Assembly: GCF_022919075.1 (NCBI RefSeq)
Contig: NZ_CP095078.1
Location: 1,178,001-1,242,000, forward strand
Direction: 5' to 3'
From: Nocardioides sp. W7
Lineage (GTDB): Bacteria; Actinomycetota; Actinomycetes; Propionibacteriales; Nocardioidaceae
Length of the DNA stretch: 64,000 nucleotides
The first letter of the stretch is position 1. Each line of letters opens with the position of its first letter. Below the pieces are notes generated by a model. The model did not search any database, had not been told where the DNA came from, and saw only the letters and a program-made list of their open reading frames with translations. Shown here piece after piece: positions 25,236 through 33,440 of the stretch. A program made the translations under genes and the position numbers.

Positions 25236-26506
25236 GCCTGCTCGTCCTGTGCCTGCTGATCACCGCGCTGCTCCTGGTGCGGGTGCCGATCGCCTTCGCC
25301 TTCATCGGCCCGTGCCTGCTCTACATGGTCACGACCGACCAGTCGCTCGGGCTCGCGCTGCGGCTGGTCGCCAACTCGACGGCCAGCTTCCCGCTGCTCG
25401 CCGTACCCCTGTTCATCCTGCTGGGCTGCCTGGCCAACCACGCCGGCATCGCCGACCGGCTGTTCGACTTCGCGCTGGCCCTCTTCAGCCGGGTGCGGGG
25501 CAGCCTCGGCTACGTCAGCATCGGCGTCAGCGTCGGCTTCTCGTGGATGAGCGGGTCCGCGGTGGCCGACGCGGCAGCCCTCGGCAAGCTGCAGATCCCC
25601 GCGATGCTCCGCGCCGGCTACTCGAAGAGGTTCGCCCTCGGGGTCACCGGCACCGCCTCGCTGATCGCCCCGGTGATGCCGCCGAGCATCCCCGCCGTCA
25701 TCTACGCCGGCCTGGCCGGCATCTCCACCGGGGCGCTGTTCGCCGCCTCGGTGGTCCCGGCCCTGCTGATGGCGCTCGGGCTGGCGGTCGTGGTGTTCCT
25801 CCTGGTCCGCCGCGACCCCAACATCCAGCGCACCGAGTTCAGCTGGGCCCGGGTCGCCCACACCGGCAAGCGGGTCATCGCACCGTTCGGCGCGCCCGTC
25901 CTGATCCTGGGCGGCATCCTCGGCGGCTGGTTCACCCCGACCGAGGCGGCCGCCGTCGGCGCGGCGTACATGGCGCTCCTCGGGTTCGGCTACCGGACCC
26001 TCCGGCTCCGCGACCTGCCGAAGGTGCTCACCGAGACCGTCCTCACGACCGGCGCGATCATGCTGATCGTCGCCTCGGCGAACCTGCTCGGGTACGTCTT
26101 CGCCCGCGAGCAGGTCCCGCAGGAGCTCTCCGAGCTGGTGCTCGGCCTCACCGACGACGCGACGATCTTCCTGCTGCTGGTCTTCGCGCTCTCGCTGGTG
26201 CTCGGCACCGCCCTCGACGCGATCGCCGTGCTCACCCTGACCGTGCCGATCCTGATGCCGATCAGCGCGCAGTACGACGTCGACCCGATCGCCCTGGGCG
26301 TGCTGATGATCCTCTCGCAGATGATCGGCCTGCTGACCCCGCCGGTCGGGACCGTGATCTTCGTGCTGCAGGCGATCGCGAAGGTGCGGATGACCGAGGT
26401 GTTCTACGGCTCGCTGCCGTTCCTGGTGCCGCTGATCCTGATCTGCTTCGGCATCATCTTCTGGCCCGACGCGATCCTGTACCTGCCCGAGAGGCTGGGG
26501 CTGTGA
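25232..26506 (+). CDS. TRAP transporter large permease (DctM-like)
   Basis: A 424-residue permease with about twelve hydrophobic segments. Family signatures include FPLLAVPLFILLGCLAN, MSGSAVADAAALGKLQIPAM, IAPVMPPSIPAVIYAG and the C-terminal LLTPPVGTVIFVLQAIAK. It forms the transport channel that accepts substrate from the DctP-type binding protein encoded two genes downstream. The stop overlaps the GTG of the dehydrogenase gene. Confidence 0.93.
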   Translation: MSLLVLCLLITALLLVRVPIAFAFIGPCLLYMVTTDQSLGLALRLVANSTASFPLLAVPLFILLGCLANHAGIADRLFDFALALFSRVRGSLGYVSIGVSVGFSWMSGSAVADAAALGKLQIPAMLRAGYSKRFALGVTGTASLIAPVMPPSIPAVIYAGLAGISTGALFAASVVPALLMALGLAVVVFLLVRRDPNIQRTEFSWARVAHTGKRVIAPFGAPVLILGGILGGWFTPTEAAAVGAAYMALLGFGYRTLRLRDLPKVLTETVLTTGAIMLIVASANLLGYVFAREQVPQELSELVLGLTDDATIFLLLVFALSLVLGTALDAIAVLTLTVPILMPISAQYDVDPIALGVLMILSQMIGLLTPPVGTVIFVLQAIAKVRMTEVFYGSLPFLVPLILICFGIIFWPDAILYLPERLGL

Positions 26507-27438
26507 GCGGCCGGCGGTCGTACCTCGCGGGTCTGCTGGGGCAGGGCATCAAGCCCTCGCTCACCCCGGAGATGCACGAGCGCGAGGCGGTCCGCCAGGG
26601 CCTGCGCTACGTGTACAAGACCGTCGACCTCGCCGACGACGCGCTCGGTCGCGACCGGCTCGGGGCGTTGCTGGCCGCCGCGGTGGACCTCGGCTTCGAC
26701 GGCCTCAACGTCACCCACCCGGTCAAGCAGACGATGGTGCCGCTGGTCGGCCGGGTCACCCCCGAGGTCGAGGCGATCGGCGCGCTCAACACCGTGCTGG
26801 TCGACGCGGCCGAGACCGTCGGGCACAACACCGACGTCACCGGCTTCGCCCGGGCCTTCGCCGACGCCCTGGCCGATGCGGCGCGCGACGAGGTGGTGCT
26901 CCTCGGGGCCGGCGGCGCCGGCACGGCGGTCGCCCACGCCCTCGCCGCCCAGGGCGTACGCCGGCTGGTCGTCGTCGATCCCGACGCGACCCGGGCCGCT
27001 GCGCTGGCCGGGTCCGTACGACGGGCCGCACCCGGCGCCGACGTCGTCACCGTCGCGCCGGCCGGGGTGGCGGCGGCCCTCGGTGCGGCCGACGGGCTGG
27101 TCAACGCCACCCCGGTCGGGATGGCCGCGCACCCCGGCTCGCCGGTCCCGGTCGACCTGCTCCGCCCCGGCCTGTGGGTCGCGGACATCGTCTACCGGCC
27201 GCTGCACACCGAGCTCCTGCGCGCCGCCGCCGACCGCGGATGCCGCACCCTCACCGGCGCCGGCATGGCCGTCCACCAGGCCGCCGACGCGTTCGAGCTC
27301 ATCACCGGTCGCCCGGCCGACCGCGCAGCGATGTTCCGCGACTTCGACCAGCTGGTCGCGGCGGAGACCCAGGAGACAGAGCGCACGCAGGACACCAACC
27401 CCAGGACTCGGGACCACCCCGAAGAGAGGAACCACTGA
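26503..27438 (+). CDS. Shikimate/quinate dehydrogenase, catabolic type
   Basis: A 311-residue oxidoreductase of the AroE/YdiB/QSDH superfamily. The N-terminal substrate site reads GQGIKPSLTPEMHERE, with Ser and Thr (S19, T21) rather than the two Ser of biosynthetic AroE; this resembles quinate/shikimate dehydrogenases of corynebacteria. The catalytic Lys is K75 in NVTHPVKQ and the paired Asp is D111 in HNTDVTGF. The Rossmann motif is LLGAGGAGTAVAHAL. It would oxidise quinate or shikimate to the 3-dehydro acid, consistent with the operon's TRAP importer and QuiC-like dehydratase. The last 30 residues are charged and non-conserved. Cofactor preference (NAD or NADP) is not settled by inspection. 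Confidence 0.85.
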   Translation: MSGRRSYLAGLLGQGIKPSLTPEMHEREAVRQGLRYVYKTVDLADDALGRDRLGALLAAAVDLGFDGLNVTHPVKQTMVPLVGRVTPEVEAIGALNTVLVDAAETVGHNTDVTGFARAFADALADAARDEVVLLGAGGAGTAVAHALAAQGVRRLVVVDPDATRAAALAGSVRRAAPGADVVTVAPAGVAAALGAADGLVNATPVGMAAHPGSPVPVDLLRPGLWVADIVYRPLHTELLRAAADRGCRTLTGAGMAVHQAADAFELITGRPADRAAMFRDFDQLVAAETQETERTQDTNPRTRDHPEERNH

Positions 27439-27439
27439 G

Positions 27440-28474
27440 ATGGCAGCCACACACGAGGGCCTGCGGCACCGACGGAACGCGGCGCTGACCGCGGTCGCCG
27501 TCCTGCCGCTGCTCGCCCTGGCCGCATGCGGCGGCGACGACGACAGCGGCGGTGAGGGCGGCGGCGAGGTCGAGCTCTCGCTCGCCCACAGCTACACCGA
27601 GACCCAGCCCCAGCACCGCTGCGGGGCCCAGGTGATCGCCGACGAGGTCGCCGCGGCCGACGTCGGACTGACGGTCGAGATCTTCTCGGCGAGCAGCCTC
27701 GGCGGCGACGCCGACCGGATCGCCTCGGTGGTCTCCGGCGACATCGACATCGACATCCAGGGCGCCTCGGCGCTCGGGGCGGTCTACGAGCCGATCGCGG
27801 TGGTCGACGCGGCGTACGCCTTCGACGACGGCGAGCACCTCGCCCGCTTCTTCGAGGGCGAGGCCTCCGACGACCTGCTCCAGGGCTTCGCCGACGAGAC
27901 CGGGGTGACGACGCTGGGGGCCTGGTCGGCCGGCATGCGGCACTTCACCGCCAACGACCCGATCCGGACGCCGGAGGATCTCGACGGCCTGCGGATGCGG
28001 TTCCCGAACTCCCCGCAGTTCCTGATGAACGCCGAGGCGCTGGGTGCCGAGGCGACCGAGGTCGCCTACGAGGAGCTCTTCCTCGCCCTCCAGCAGGGCA
28101 CGGTGGACGGCCAGGAGAACCCGATCACCAACATCGACTCCAGCAACCTGCAGGAGGTGCAGGACTACCTGAGCCTGTCGAGCCACCAGGCCAACTCCAA
28201 CCTCGTGATCATCGGCGGCGTCTGGGAGGAGCTGAACAGCGAGCAGCAGGAGGCGTTGCAGGCCGCGGTCGACGCCGCGGTCGAGCAGGTGCCGGGCTGC
28301 GTCGCCGAGGACGAGGCGGCGACCCTCGCCGAGTGGGAGGAGGGCGACGAGCTCGAGATCGTCGACGACGTCGACGTCGAGGCGTTCCGCACCCAGGTCG
28401 ACACCTACCTGAGGGAGGAGTTCGACGAGGAGCAGCTCGCCGTCTACGAGGCCATCCGGGGCACCGCCGAGTGA
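27440..28474 (+). CDS. TRAP transporter substrate-binding lipoprotein (DctP-like)
   Basis: Extracytoplasmic solute receptor of 344 residues with a lipobox (LLALAACGG, Cys near 31). Typical DctP segments follow: LSLAHSYTETQPQH, RTPEDLDGLRMRFPNSPQF, LFLALQQGTVDGQENPITNI and SSHQANSNLVIIGG. The conserved Arg of the carboxylate-binding site would be in LRMRFPNS. It starts 1 bp after the preceding stop. With the DctQ and DctM proteins it forms a complete TRAP system, predicted to import a hydroxylated cyclohexane carboxylate such as quinate or shikimate. Confidence 0.92.
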   Translation: MAATHEGLRHRRNAALTAVAVLPLLALAACGGDDDSGGEGGGEVELSLAHSYTETQPQHRCGAQVIADEVAAADVGLTVEIFSASSLGGDADRIASVVSGDIDIDIQGASALGAVYEPIAVVDAAYAFDDGEHLARFFEGEASDDLLQGFADETGVTTLGAWSAGMRHFTANDPIRTPEDLDGLRMRFPNSPQFLMNAEALGAEATEVAYEELFLALQQGTVDGQENPITNIDSSNLQEVQDYLSLSSHQANSNLVIIGGVWEELNSEQQEALQAAVDAAVEQVPGCVAEDEAATLAEWEEGDELEIVDDVDVEAFRTQVDTYLREEFDEEQLAVYEAIRGTAE

Positions 28475-29451
28475 CCGGGGCGGGCGAGGTCCAGACCTTC
28501 GGGGGACCGGTCGCGGCGGCCGAGCTCGGGACGACCCTCGTCCACGAGCACGTCTTCGTCGGGAACCCCGAGCTCGACCTGGACCTCCCGCCCCTCGAGT
28601 GGGACGAGGCGCGGGCGATCGAGGAGGCGGTCGCCGGGCTGGAGCGGCTCTGGGAGCTCGGCGTGCGCACCATCGTCGACCTCACCGTCCTCGGCCTCGG
28701 CCGTGACGTCGCCCGGGTGGCCCGGGTGGCCGCCCGGACTCGGGTGCGGCTCGTCGCCTCGACGGGCTACTACACGGCCAGCGTGCTGCCGTCGTACTTC
28801 TCCACCCACGGTCCGGGACGCCTGGTCGGTGGCCCGGACCCGCTGGTGGACCTCTTCGTCCGCGACCTGACCGAGGGCATCGCCGGCACCGGGATCCGGG
28901 CCGGGATGCTCAAGGTGGTCACGGACGCACCCGGGCTGACGCCCGACGTACGACGGGTCATCGCGGCTGCCGCCGAGGCGCACCTGCGCACCGGCGTGCC
29001 GATCACGACCCACACCCACGCGCCGTCGCGCAACGGCCGGGACCAGCTCGCCCTGCTCACCGGCCTCGGCGTCGCGCCCGGGCGCCTGGTGATCGGGCAC
29101 TGCGGCGACAGCCAGGACCTCGACTACCTGCGCGAGCTGATGGACGCGGGCGCGACCATCGGCATGGACCGGTTCGGCATGGAGCACGTGCTGCCCGACG
29201 AGGCCCGGGTCGCCACCGTGCTCGCCCTGCTCCGCGAGGGGTACGCCGACCGGATGGTGCTCTCCCACGACGCGGCGTTCTTCAGCCGGGTCACCCCGCC
29301 GTCCTGGCGGGCCGCGTACGCGCCGCACTGGCGGATGGACGACATCCCCACGCGGATCGTGCCGTGGCTGCTCGCCGGTGGCGCGACCGAGGCCGACCTG
29401 CACCAGCTGCTGGTGCTCAACCCCGCCCGAGTCCTGGAGCCGTCGACATGA
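28471..29451 (+). CDS. Phosphotriesterase-family amidohydrolase, putative lactonase or esterase
   Basis: TIM-barrel metalloenzyme of 326 residues in the phosphotriesterase/PTE-like lactonase family. The metal ligands are visible: HEH near residues 25-27, the bridging Lys in GMLKVV (about 149), His in PITTHTHAP, His in VIGHCGDSQD and Asp in VLSHDAAFF. It lies between the TRAP receptor and the dehydroshikimate dehydratase and overlaps both genes by 4 bp. Within a quinate/shikimate operon it might open a lactone (for example a quinide) or cleave an ester of quinate, but this is inference. Phosphotriester hydrolysis is unlikely to be its natural role. Confidence 0.85.
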   Translation: MTGAGEVQTFGGPVAAAELGTTLVHEHVFVGNPELDLDLPPLEWDEARAIEEAVAGLERLWELGVRTIVDLTVLGLGRDVARVARVAARTRVRLVASTGYYTASVLPSYFSTHGPGRLVGGPDPLVDLFVRDLTEGIAGTGIRAGMLKVVTDAPGLTPDVRRVIAAAAEAHLRTGVPITTHTHAPSRNGRDQLALLTGLGVAPGRLVIGHCGDSQDLDYLRELMDAGATIGMDRFGMEHVLPDEARVATVLALLREGYADRMVLSHDAAFFSRVTPPSWRAAYAPHWRMDDIPTRIVPWLLAGGATEADLHQLLVLNPARVLEPST

Positions 29452-31280
29452 GCATGCGCACCTCGATCGCGACCGTCTGCCTCAGCGGCACCCTCGCCGA
29501 CAAGCTGCACGCCGCGGCGGAGGCCGGCTTCGACGGCGTGGAGGTCTTCGAGCCCGACCTGGTCGCCTCGCCGGCCAGCCCGGAGGAGATCTCCGCGCTG
29601 GCCCGGCGACTGGGCCTGAGCCTCGACCTCTACCAGCCCTTCCGCGACGCCGAGGGCGTCACCGAGGAGGAGTTCGAGCGGGTGTTGCGGCGGGCCCGGG
29701 CGAAGTTCCGGCTGATGCAGCGCCTCGGCACCGACACCATGCTCGTCTGCAGCAACGTCGGCACCGCGACCGTCGACGACGACGAGGTCTCGGCGAGCCA
29801 GCTGCGGCGACTCGGCGAGGAGGCCGCGGCGCACGGCGTACGCCTGGCCTTCGAGGCGCTCGCCTGGGGCCGGTACGTCGACGACTACCGCCGCGCCTGG
29901 CGGATCGTCGAGCTGGCCGACCACCCCGCGGTCGGCACCTGCCTGGACAGCTTCCACATCCTCTCGCGCGGCCACGACCCGGCCGCGATCGAGCAGATCC
30001 CCGGCGCGAAGATCTTCTTCCTCCAGCTCGCCGACGCCCCCGCGCTGAGCATGGACGTGCTGTCGTGGAGCCGGCACCACCGGCTGTTCCCCGGCGAGGG
30101 TGCCTTCGACCTGACCGCGTTCCTGGGCCACGTGCTCCGCGCCGGGTACGACGGGCCGTTGTCGCTGGAGGTCTTCAACGACACCTTCCGGCAGACCGAG
30201 GTGCTGCGGACCGCCCAGCAGGCGAAGCGGTCCCTGACCTGGCTGGAGGACCAGGCGGCCCGGCTCCCGGATCCGCCGGTGCGCGCCGACGGCCCGGCCC
30301 GCCTGCCCGACGCGGCGCAGCCCAGCGGCTTCGACTTCGTCGAGGTCAAGGCCGAGGACGCCGGCGCCGTCGACGTGCTGCTGCGCCAGCTCGGGTTCAC
30401 CTTCCGCGGCCGGCACCGCAGCAAGCCGGTCCGGCTGTGGACCCAGGGCCGGGCCCGGGTCGTCTGCAACGAGCAGCAGGCGCGCGACTGGGTGCCGACG
30501 CTCGCGGCGGTGGGCTTCGAGGTCGCCGACCCGGCCGCGTCGACCGCCCGCGCGCGCCTGCTGGAGGCGCCCGCGGTCTTCCGTCGTGCCCTGGCCGGCG
30601 AGCTGGACCTGTCGGCCTTCCGGGCCCCCGACGGCACCGAGGTGTTCCTCGCCGCGGACGCCGACGGCGACCCCGCCTGGGTGCGGGAGTTCGAGGACGG
30701 CGAGCCGCCGGCCCGCGACGGGCTGCTGACCGGCATCGACCACGTGAACCTGGCCCATGCCTGGCAGCGCTTCGACGAGGCCGTGCTGTTCTACAGCAGC
30801 GTGCTGGGCCTCGGCACCGACGCCGGCCAGGAGGTCGCCGCCCCGACCGGCCTGGTCCGCAGCCAGGTGGTCCGCAGCGACGACGGCGCCGTACGCCTCG
30901 CGCTCAACGTGGCCCCGCTCGCCTTCGACCACCCGGACGGCTTCCCGCAGCACGTCGCCTTCGGCTCGGGCGACGTGCTCGCGCTCGCGCGCCAGGCCCG
31001 CGAGCGGGGGCTGCGGCCGATCCCGATCCCGGCGAACTACTACGACGACCTACAGGCCCGCTTCGACCTCGCCGACGGGGTGGTCGAGGAGCTCGCGGAC
31101 CTCGGCGTCCTGCACGACCGCGACGGCACGGGGGAGTTCACGCACTTCTACACCGAGACGATCGGCGGCGTGTTCTTCGAGGTGGTCCAGCGCCGCGGCG
31201 GCTACGAGGGGTACGGCGCCGCGAACGCCCCGGTGCGGCTCGCCGCGCAGTACGAACGGGGCCGCCGGCCCGGGCGCTGA
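29448..31280 (+). CDS. quiC: 3-dehydroshikimate dehydratase fused to HPPD-like VOC domain (QuiC-type)
   Basis: A 610-residue two-domain protein. Residues about 1-275 form a xylose-isomerase-like TIM barrel of the AsbF/QuiC dehydratase type, with metal-binding candidates E136 (AFEALAWGR), D167 (CLDSFH), Q193 (FLQLAD) and E241 (LSLEVFND). Residues about 290-610 form a vicinal-oxygen-chelate module like 4-hydroxyphenylpyruvate dioxygenase, with the full iron triad pattern H432 (IDHVNLA), H502 (QHVAFG) and E578 (FFEVV). This fusion is known from QuiC of Pseudomonas, which makes protocatechuate from 3-dehydroshikimate. No protocatechuate ring-cleavage genes are in the window. The ATG at 29448 overlaps the previous stop. 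The role of the VOC domain is not known. Confidence 0.87.
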   Translation: MSMRTSIATVCLSGTLADKLHAAAEAGFDGVEVFEPDLVASPASPEEISALARRLGLSLDLYQPFRDAEGVTEEEFERVLRRARAKFRLMQRLGTDTMLVCSNVGTATVDDDEVSASQLRRLGEEAAAHGVRLAFEALAWGRYVDDYRRAWRIVELADHPAVGTCLDSFHILSRGHDPAAIEQIPGAKIFFLQLADAPALSMDVLSWSRHHRLFPGEGAFDLTAFLGHVLRAGYDGPLSLEVFNDTFRQTEVLRTAQQAKRSLTWLEDQAARLPDPPVRADGPARLPDAAQPSGFDFVEVKAEDAGAVDVLLRQLGFTFRGRHRSKPVRLWTQGRARVVCNEQQARDWVPTLAAVGFEVADPAASTARARLLEAPAVFRRALAGELDLSAFRAPDGTEVFLAADADGDPAWVREFEDGEPPARDGLLTGIDHVNLAHAWQRFDEAVLFYSSVLGLGTDAGQEVAAPTGLVRSQVVRSDDGAVRLALNVAPLAFDHPDGFPQHVAFGSGDVLALARQARERGLRPIPIPANYYDDLQARFDLADGVVEELADLGVLHDRDGTGEFTHFYTETIGGVFFEVVQRRGGYEGYGAANAPVRLAAQYERGRRPGR

Positions 31281-31363
31281 TCTGCGTGTAAATGGGTCAA
31301 TGCCGCCGGGGATGGGTAGCGTGAGGTAGTACCCGACCGGTCCGCAGGGCCAGGCAGGAACAT

Positions 31364-32047
31364 ATGAGCTCTCTCGGAACCACACTGGCCCCGTCCGCCC
31401 CGGAACCCGTCCTCGAGCCCGATCGCCCCGGCCTTCGCACCATCGTGCGCCGGGTGTCGGTGAGCCTGCTGATCGCCTGTCTGGTCCCAGCCGGGCTGTT
31501 CTGCTCGATCACCCTGATCGCGGGGGTCTGGCCGGCGATCATCGCCGCGCTCGCCTGGTCCTACGGCGCGATCGCGTGGCGGGCGGCGACCGGTCGTCGT
31601 ACCTCCGGGCTGTTGATCCTGACCGCGATCGTGCTGACCGGGCGGACCCTGGTGGCGCTCCTCGCGGACAGCACGTTCCTGTACTTCCTGCAGCCGATCA
31701 TCAGCGACGGCGTGGTCGCCACGGCCTTCCTGCTGTCGCTGGCGACCGCCCGGCCCCTGGTGGCCCGGCTGGCCGGCGACTTCTACCCGATGGACCACGA
31801 GCTGCACCTGCGCCCGCGGATCCGGAAGCTCTTCTGGCGGCTCACCCTGCTCTGGGCGCTGCTGTGCCTCGGCAAGGCCGCCGCCACCCTGTGGATGCTG
31901 CTCGCCCTCGACGTCGAGACCTTCGTCCTGGTCCGCGACGCCTCGCTGCAGACCCTCAACATCGCGGCCGTCGCCGGCACCATCGCCCTGGCCGTCCGCG
32001 TCGCCCGCAAGGAAGGCCTCCTCGGCACCTGCGTGGTCCCGGCCTGA
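31364..32047 (+). CDS. Integral membrane protein, VC0807-like
   Basis: A 227-residue protein with five to six hydrophobic segments, including SLLIACLVPAGLFCSITLIAG, GLLILTAIVLTGRTLVALL and LLWALLCLGKAAATLWMLLAL. The pattern resembles the VC0807/DUF3159-like membrane proteins, which have no assigned function. It ends at the large palindromic element at 32068. CAGGAA precedes the ATG, and TAGCGT (31317-31322) is a possible -10, so it is probably transcribed separately from the quinate-type operon. Confidence 0.75.
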   Translation: MSSLGTTLAPSAPEPVLEPDRPGLRTIVRRVSVSLLIACLVPAGLFCSITLIAGVWPAIIAALAWSYGAIAWRAATGRRTSGLLILTAIVLTGRTLVALLADSTFLYFLQPIISDGVVATAFLLSLATARPLVARLAGDFYPMDHELHLRPRIRKLFWRLTLLWALLCLGKAAATLWMLLALDVETFVLVRDASLQTLNIAAVAGTIALAVRVARKEGLLGTCVVPA

Positions 32048-32067
32048 GTGTGGTCCCGGCCTGACGC

Positions 32068-32207
32068 CGACCCGTCACTTTCTCGGCACTTTTCGCGGTG
32101 TGTCGCGGCGGAGTTGACGGTTCGTTGAGCGGACGCCGTACGGCGCTGGCCGAACCGTCAATGCTGCGTCGACACACCGCAGAAAACGCCGAGAAAGTGA
32201 CGGGTCG
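32068..32207. terminator. 140-bp interrupted palindrome between convergent genes
   Basis: The arms 32068-32124 and 32151-32207 are symmetric about 32137.5 and pair at about 48 of 57 positions. Three perfect blocks occur: 20 bp (GACCCGTCAC... at 32068-32087), 11 bp (GCGGTGTGTCG) and 11 bp (TTGACGGTTCG). They are separated by equal-length internal loops. The centre contains another 12-bp palindrome CGCCGTACGGCG, offset by 2 nt. It lies between genes ending at 32047 (plus) and 32236 (minus). It is probably a bidirectional terminator, though it is much longer than usual. Confidence 0.6.
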
Positions 32208-32235
32208 CGCTCGATGCTCAGCCCGCGCTCGGCGC

Positions 32236-33261
32236 TCAGCCCTGGGTTGACGCCCGGGCGATCAGTTCCGGGGTGAAGAGGACCTGGCGGTGCTGGTGGT
32301 CGGCGTTGGTCGCCTCGTCGAGGACCAGCTCGGCGGCGGTGCGGCCGAGCTCCTGGCGGGGCTGCCGCACGGACGTGAGGGGTACGGCGGCCGCGGCCGC
32401 GAAGACGATGTCGTCGTAGCCCACGATGGCGAGCTGCTCGGGGACGCGGGTGCCGGAGCCGATGGCCTGCTGGAGCAGGCCCAGGGCGAGCAGGTCGTTG
32501 GCGCAGAAGGCGGCGGTGGGTCGACGGCTCGAGGGGAGGCCGGCGAGCCGCTGCCCGGCGTTGCGGCCCTCGTGCACGTCGAGCGTCTCGGTGGCGAGGG
32601 CGACGAGGTCGGCGGCGGGCAGCCCGGCGGCGGCCCAGGCCTGACGGGCGCCCTCCAGCCGGTCGCGGACCTGGCCGAGGTGCAGCGGGCCGCCGATGAA
32701 GGCGACCCGGGTGTGGCCGCGGTCGACGAGGTGCTCGATCGCGAGCCGCCCGCCGAGCCGGTCGTCGACGGCGACGGAGCAGAACGTCTCGTCGTCGCGG
32801 GTGCGGTCGACGATGACGAGCGGGGTGCCGCGGCGGCGTACCTCGTCGAGGAGGGGCGACTCGGGCTCGACCGGGGTGACGAGCACCCCCTGGACCCGCT
32901 GCTGCTGGAGCAGCGCGAGGTGCGCCTCCTCGCGGGCGGCGCCGTTGCCGCTGTTGCAGAGCACCAGGGACAGCTCGGCGGCGTCGGCGGCGGTCTCGAT
33001 GCCCTGGGCGACGTCGGTGAAGAAGGGGTTGCTGGCGTCGAGCATCACGTAGGCGAGGGTGCGGCTGGTGCCGGCGCGGAGCTGGCGGGCCGACTCGTTG
33101 CGGACGAAGCCGAGGTCGGCCATCGCCGTCTGCACCCGGGTGCGGGTCGAGGCGCTGACCCGGTCGGGCCGGTTGAGCACGTTGGAGACCGTCCCGAGGG
33201 AGACCCCGGCCGCCGCGGCGACATCCTTGACGGACGCGGCGCGTCCTTCGCGGGTGACCAT
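32236..33261 (-). CDS. rhaR: LacI-family regulator of the L-rhamnose regulon
   Basis: A 341-residue repressor with the HTH SVKDVAAAAGVSLGTVSNVL, the hinge motif RNESARQLRAG and a sugar-binding effector domain (VMLDASNPFFTDVAQGIE, ANDLLALGLLQ, VGYDDIVFA). It is divergent from the rhaTPQS operon. TGAAAC-type operator candidates occur before its own gene, before rhaT and before the distant GH78 rhamnosidase gene, so it probably represses all three and is relieved by rhamnose or a catabolic intermediate. The ATG at 33261 has an AGGAGGT ribosome-binding site. The gene symbol is assigned from context. Confidence 0.88.
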   Translation of the reverse strand: MVTREGRAASVKDVAAAAGVSLGTVSNVLNRPDRVSASTRTRVQTAMADLGFVRNESARQLRAGTSRTLAYVMLDASNPFFTDVAQGIETAADAAELSLVLCNSGNGAAREEAHLALLQQQRVQGVLVTPVEPESPLLDEVRRRGTPLVIVDRTRDDETFCSVAVDDRLGGRLAIEHLVDRGHTRVAFIGGPLHLGQVRDRLEGARQAWAAAGLPAADLVALATETLDVHEGRNAGQRLAGLPSSRRPTAAFCANDLLALGLLQQAIGSGTRVPEQLAIVGYDDIVFAAAAAVPLTSVRQPRQELGRTAAELVLDEATNADHQHRQVLFTPELIARASTQG

Positions 33262-33284
33262 CGGACCTCCTCATCGGGTACCTC

Positions 33285-33296
33285 TGAAACGTTGCG
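33285..33296. promoter_or_regulatory. Candidate RhaR operator half-site before rhaR
   Basis: TGAAACGTTGCG matches the LacI-type core TGAAACGTTTCA over its left nine bases but has a poor right half. It lies 24 bp upstream of the rhaR start and would allow weak autoregulation. Confidence 0.4.
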
Positions 33297-33364
33297 CGCA
33301 GCCTAGACGTCCCGCTCTCCTGACACCGGCAAACCCGATTTCGGGAAGATTTCGGCGAGATTGC

Positions 33365-33394
33365 TTGACGAGTGTGAAAGCAGTCACCTACGGT
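33365..33394 (+). promoter_or_regulatory. Promoter of the rhamnose transport operon
   Basis: TTGACG (33365-33370) and TACGGT (33389-33394) are separated by 18 bp, a good sigma-70-type promoter. Transcription would start near 33401, immediately before the operator at 33409-33420 and 40 nt before the rhaT start. Confidence 0.65.
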
Positions 33395-33408
33395 CTCCGG
33401 AGTTGAAG

Positions 33409-33420
33409 TGAAACCTTTCA
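33409..33420. promoter_or_regulatory. Candidate RhaR operator before rhaT
   Basis: TGAAACCTTTCA is an inverted repeat with only the central CC unpaired. It lies just downstream of the predicted transcription start, a roadblock position for a LacI repressor. Confidence 0.65.
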
Positions 33421-33440
33421 ATCAGACAGGGGAGTCAGGA

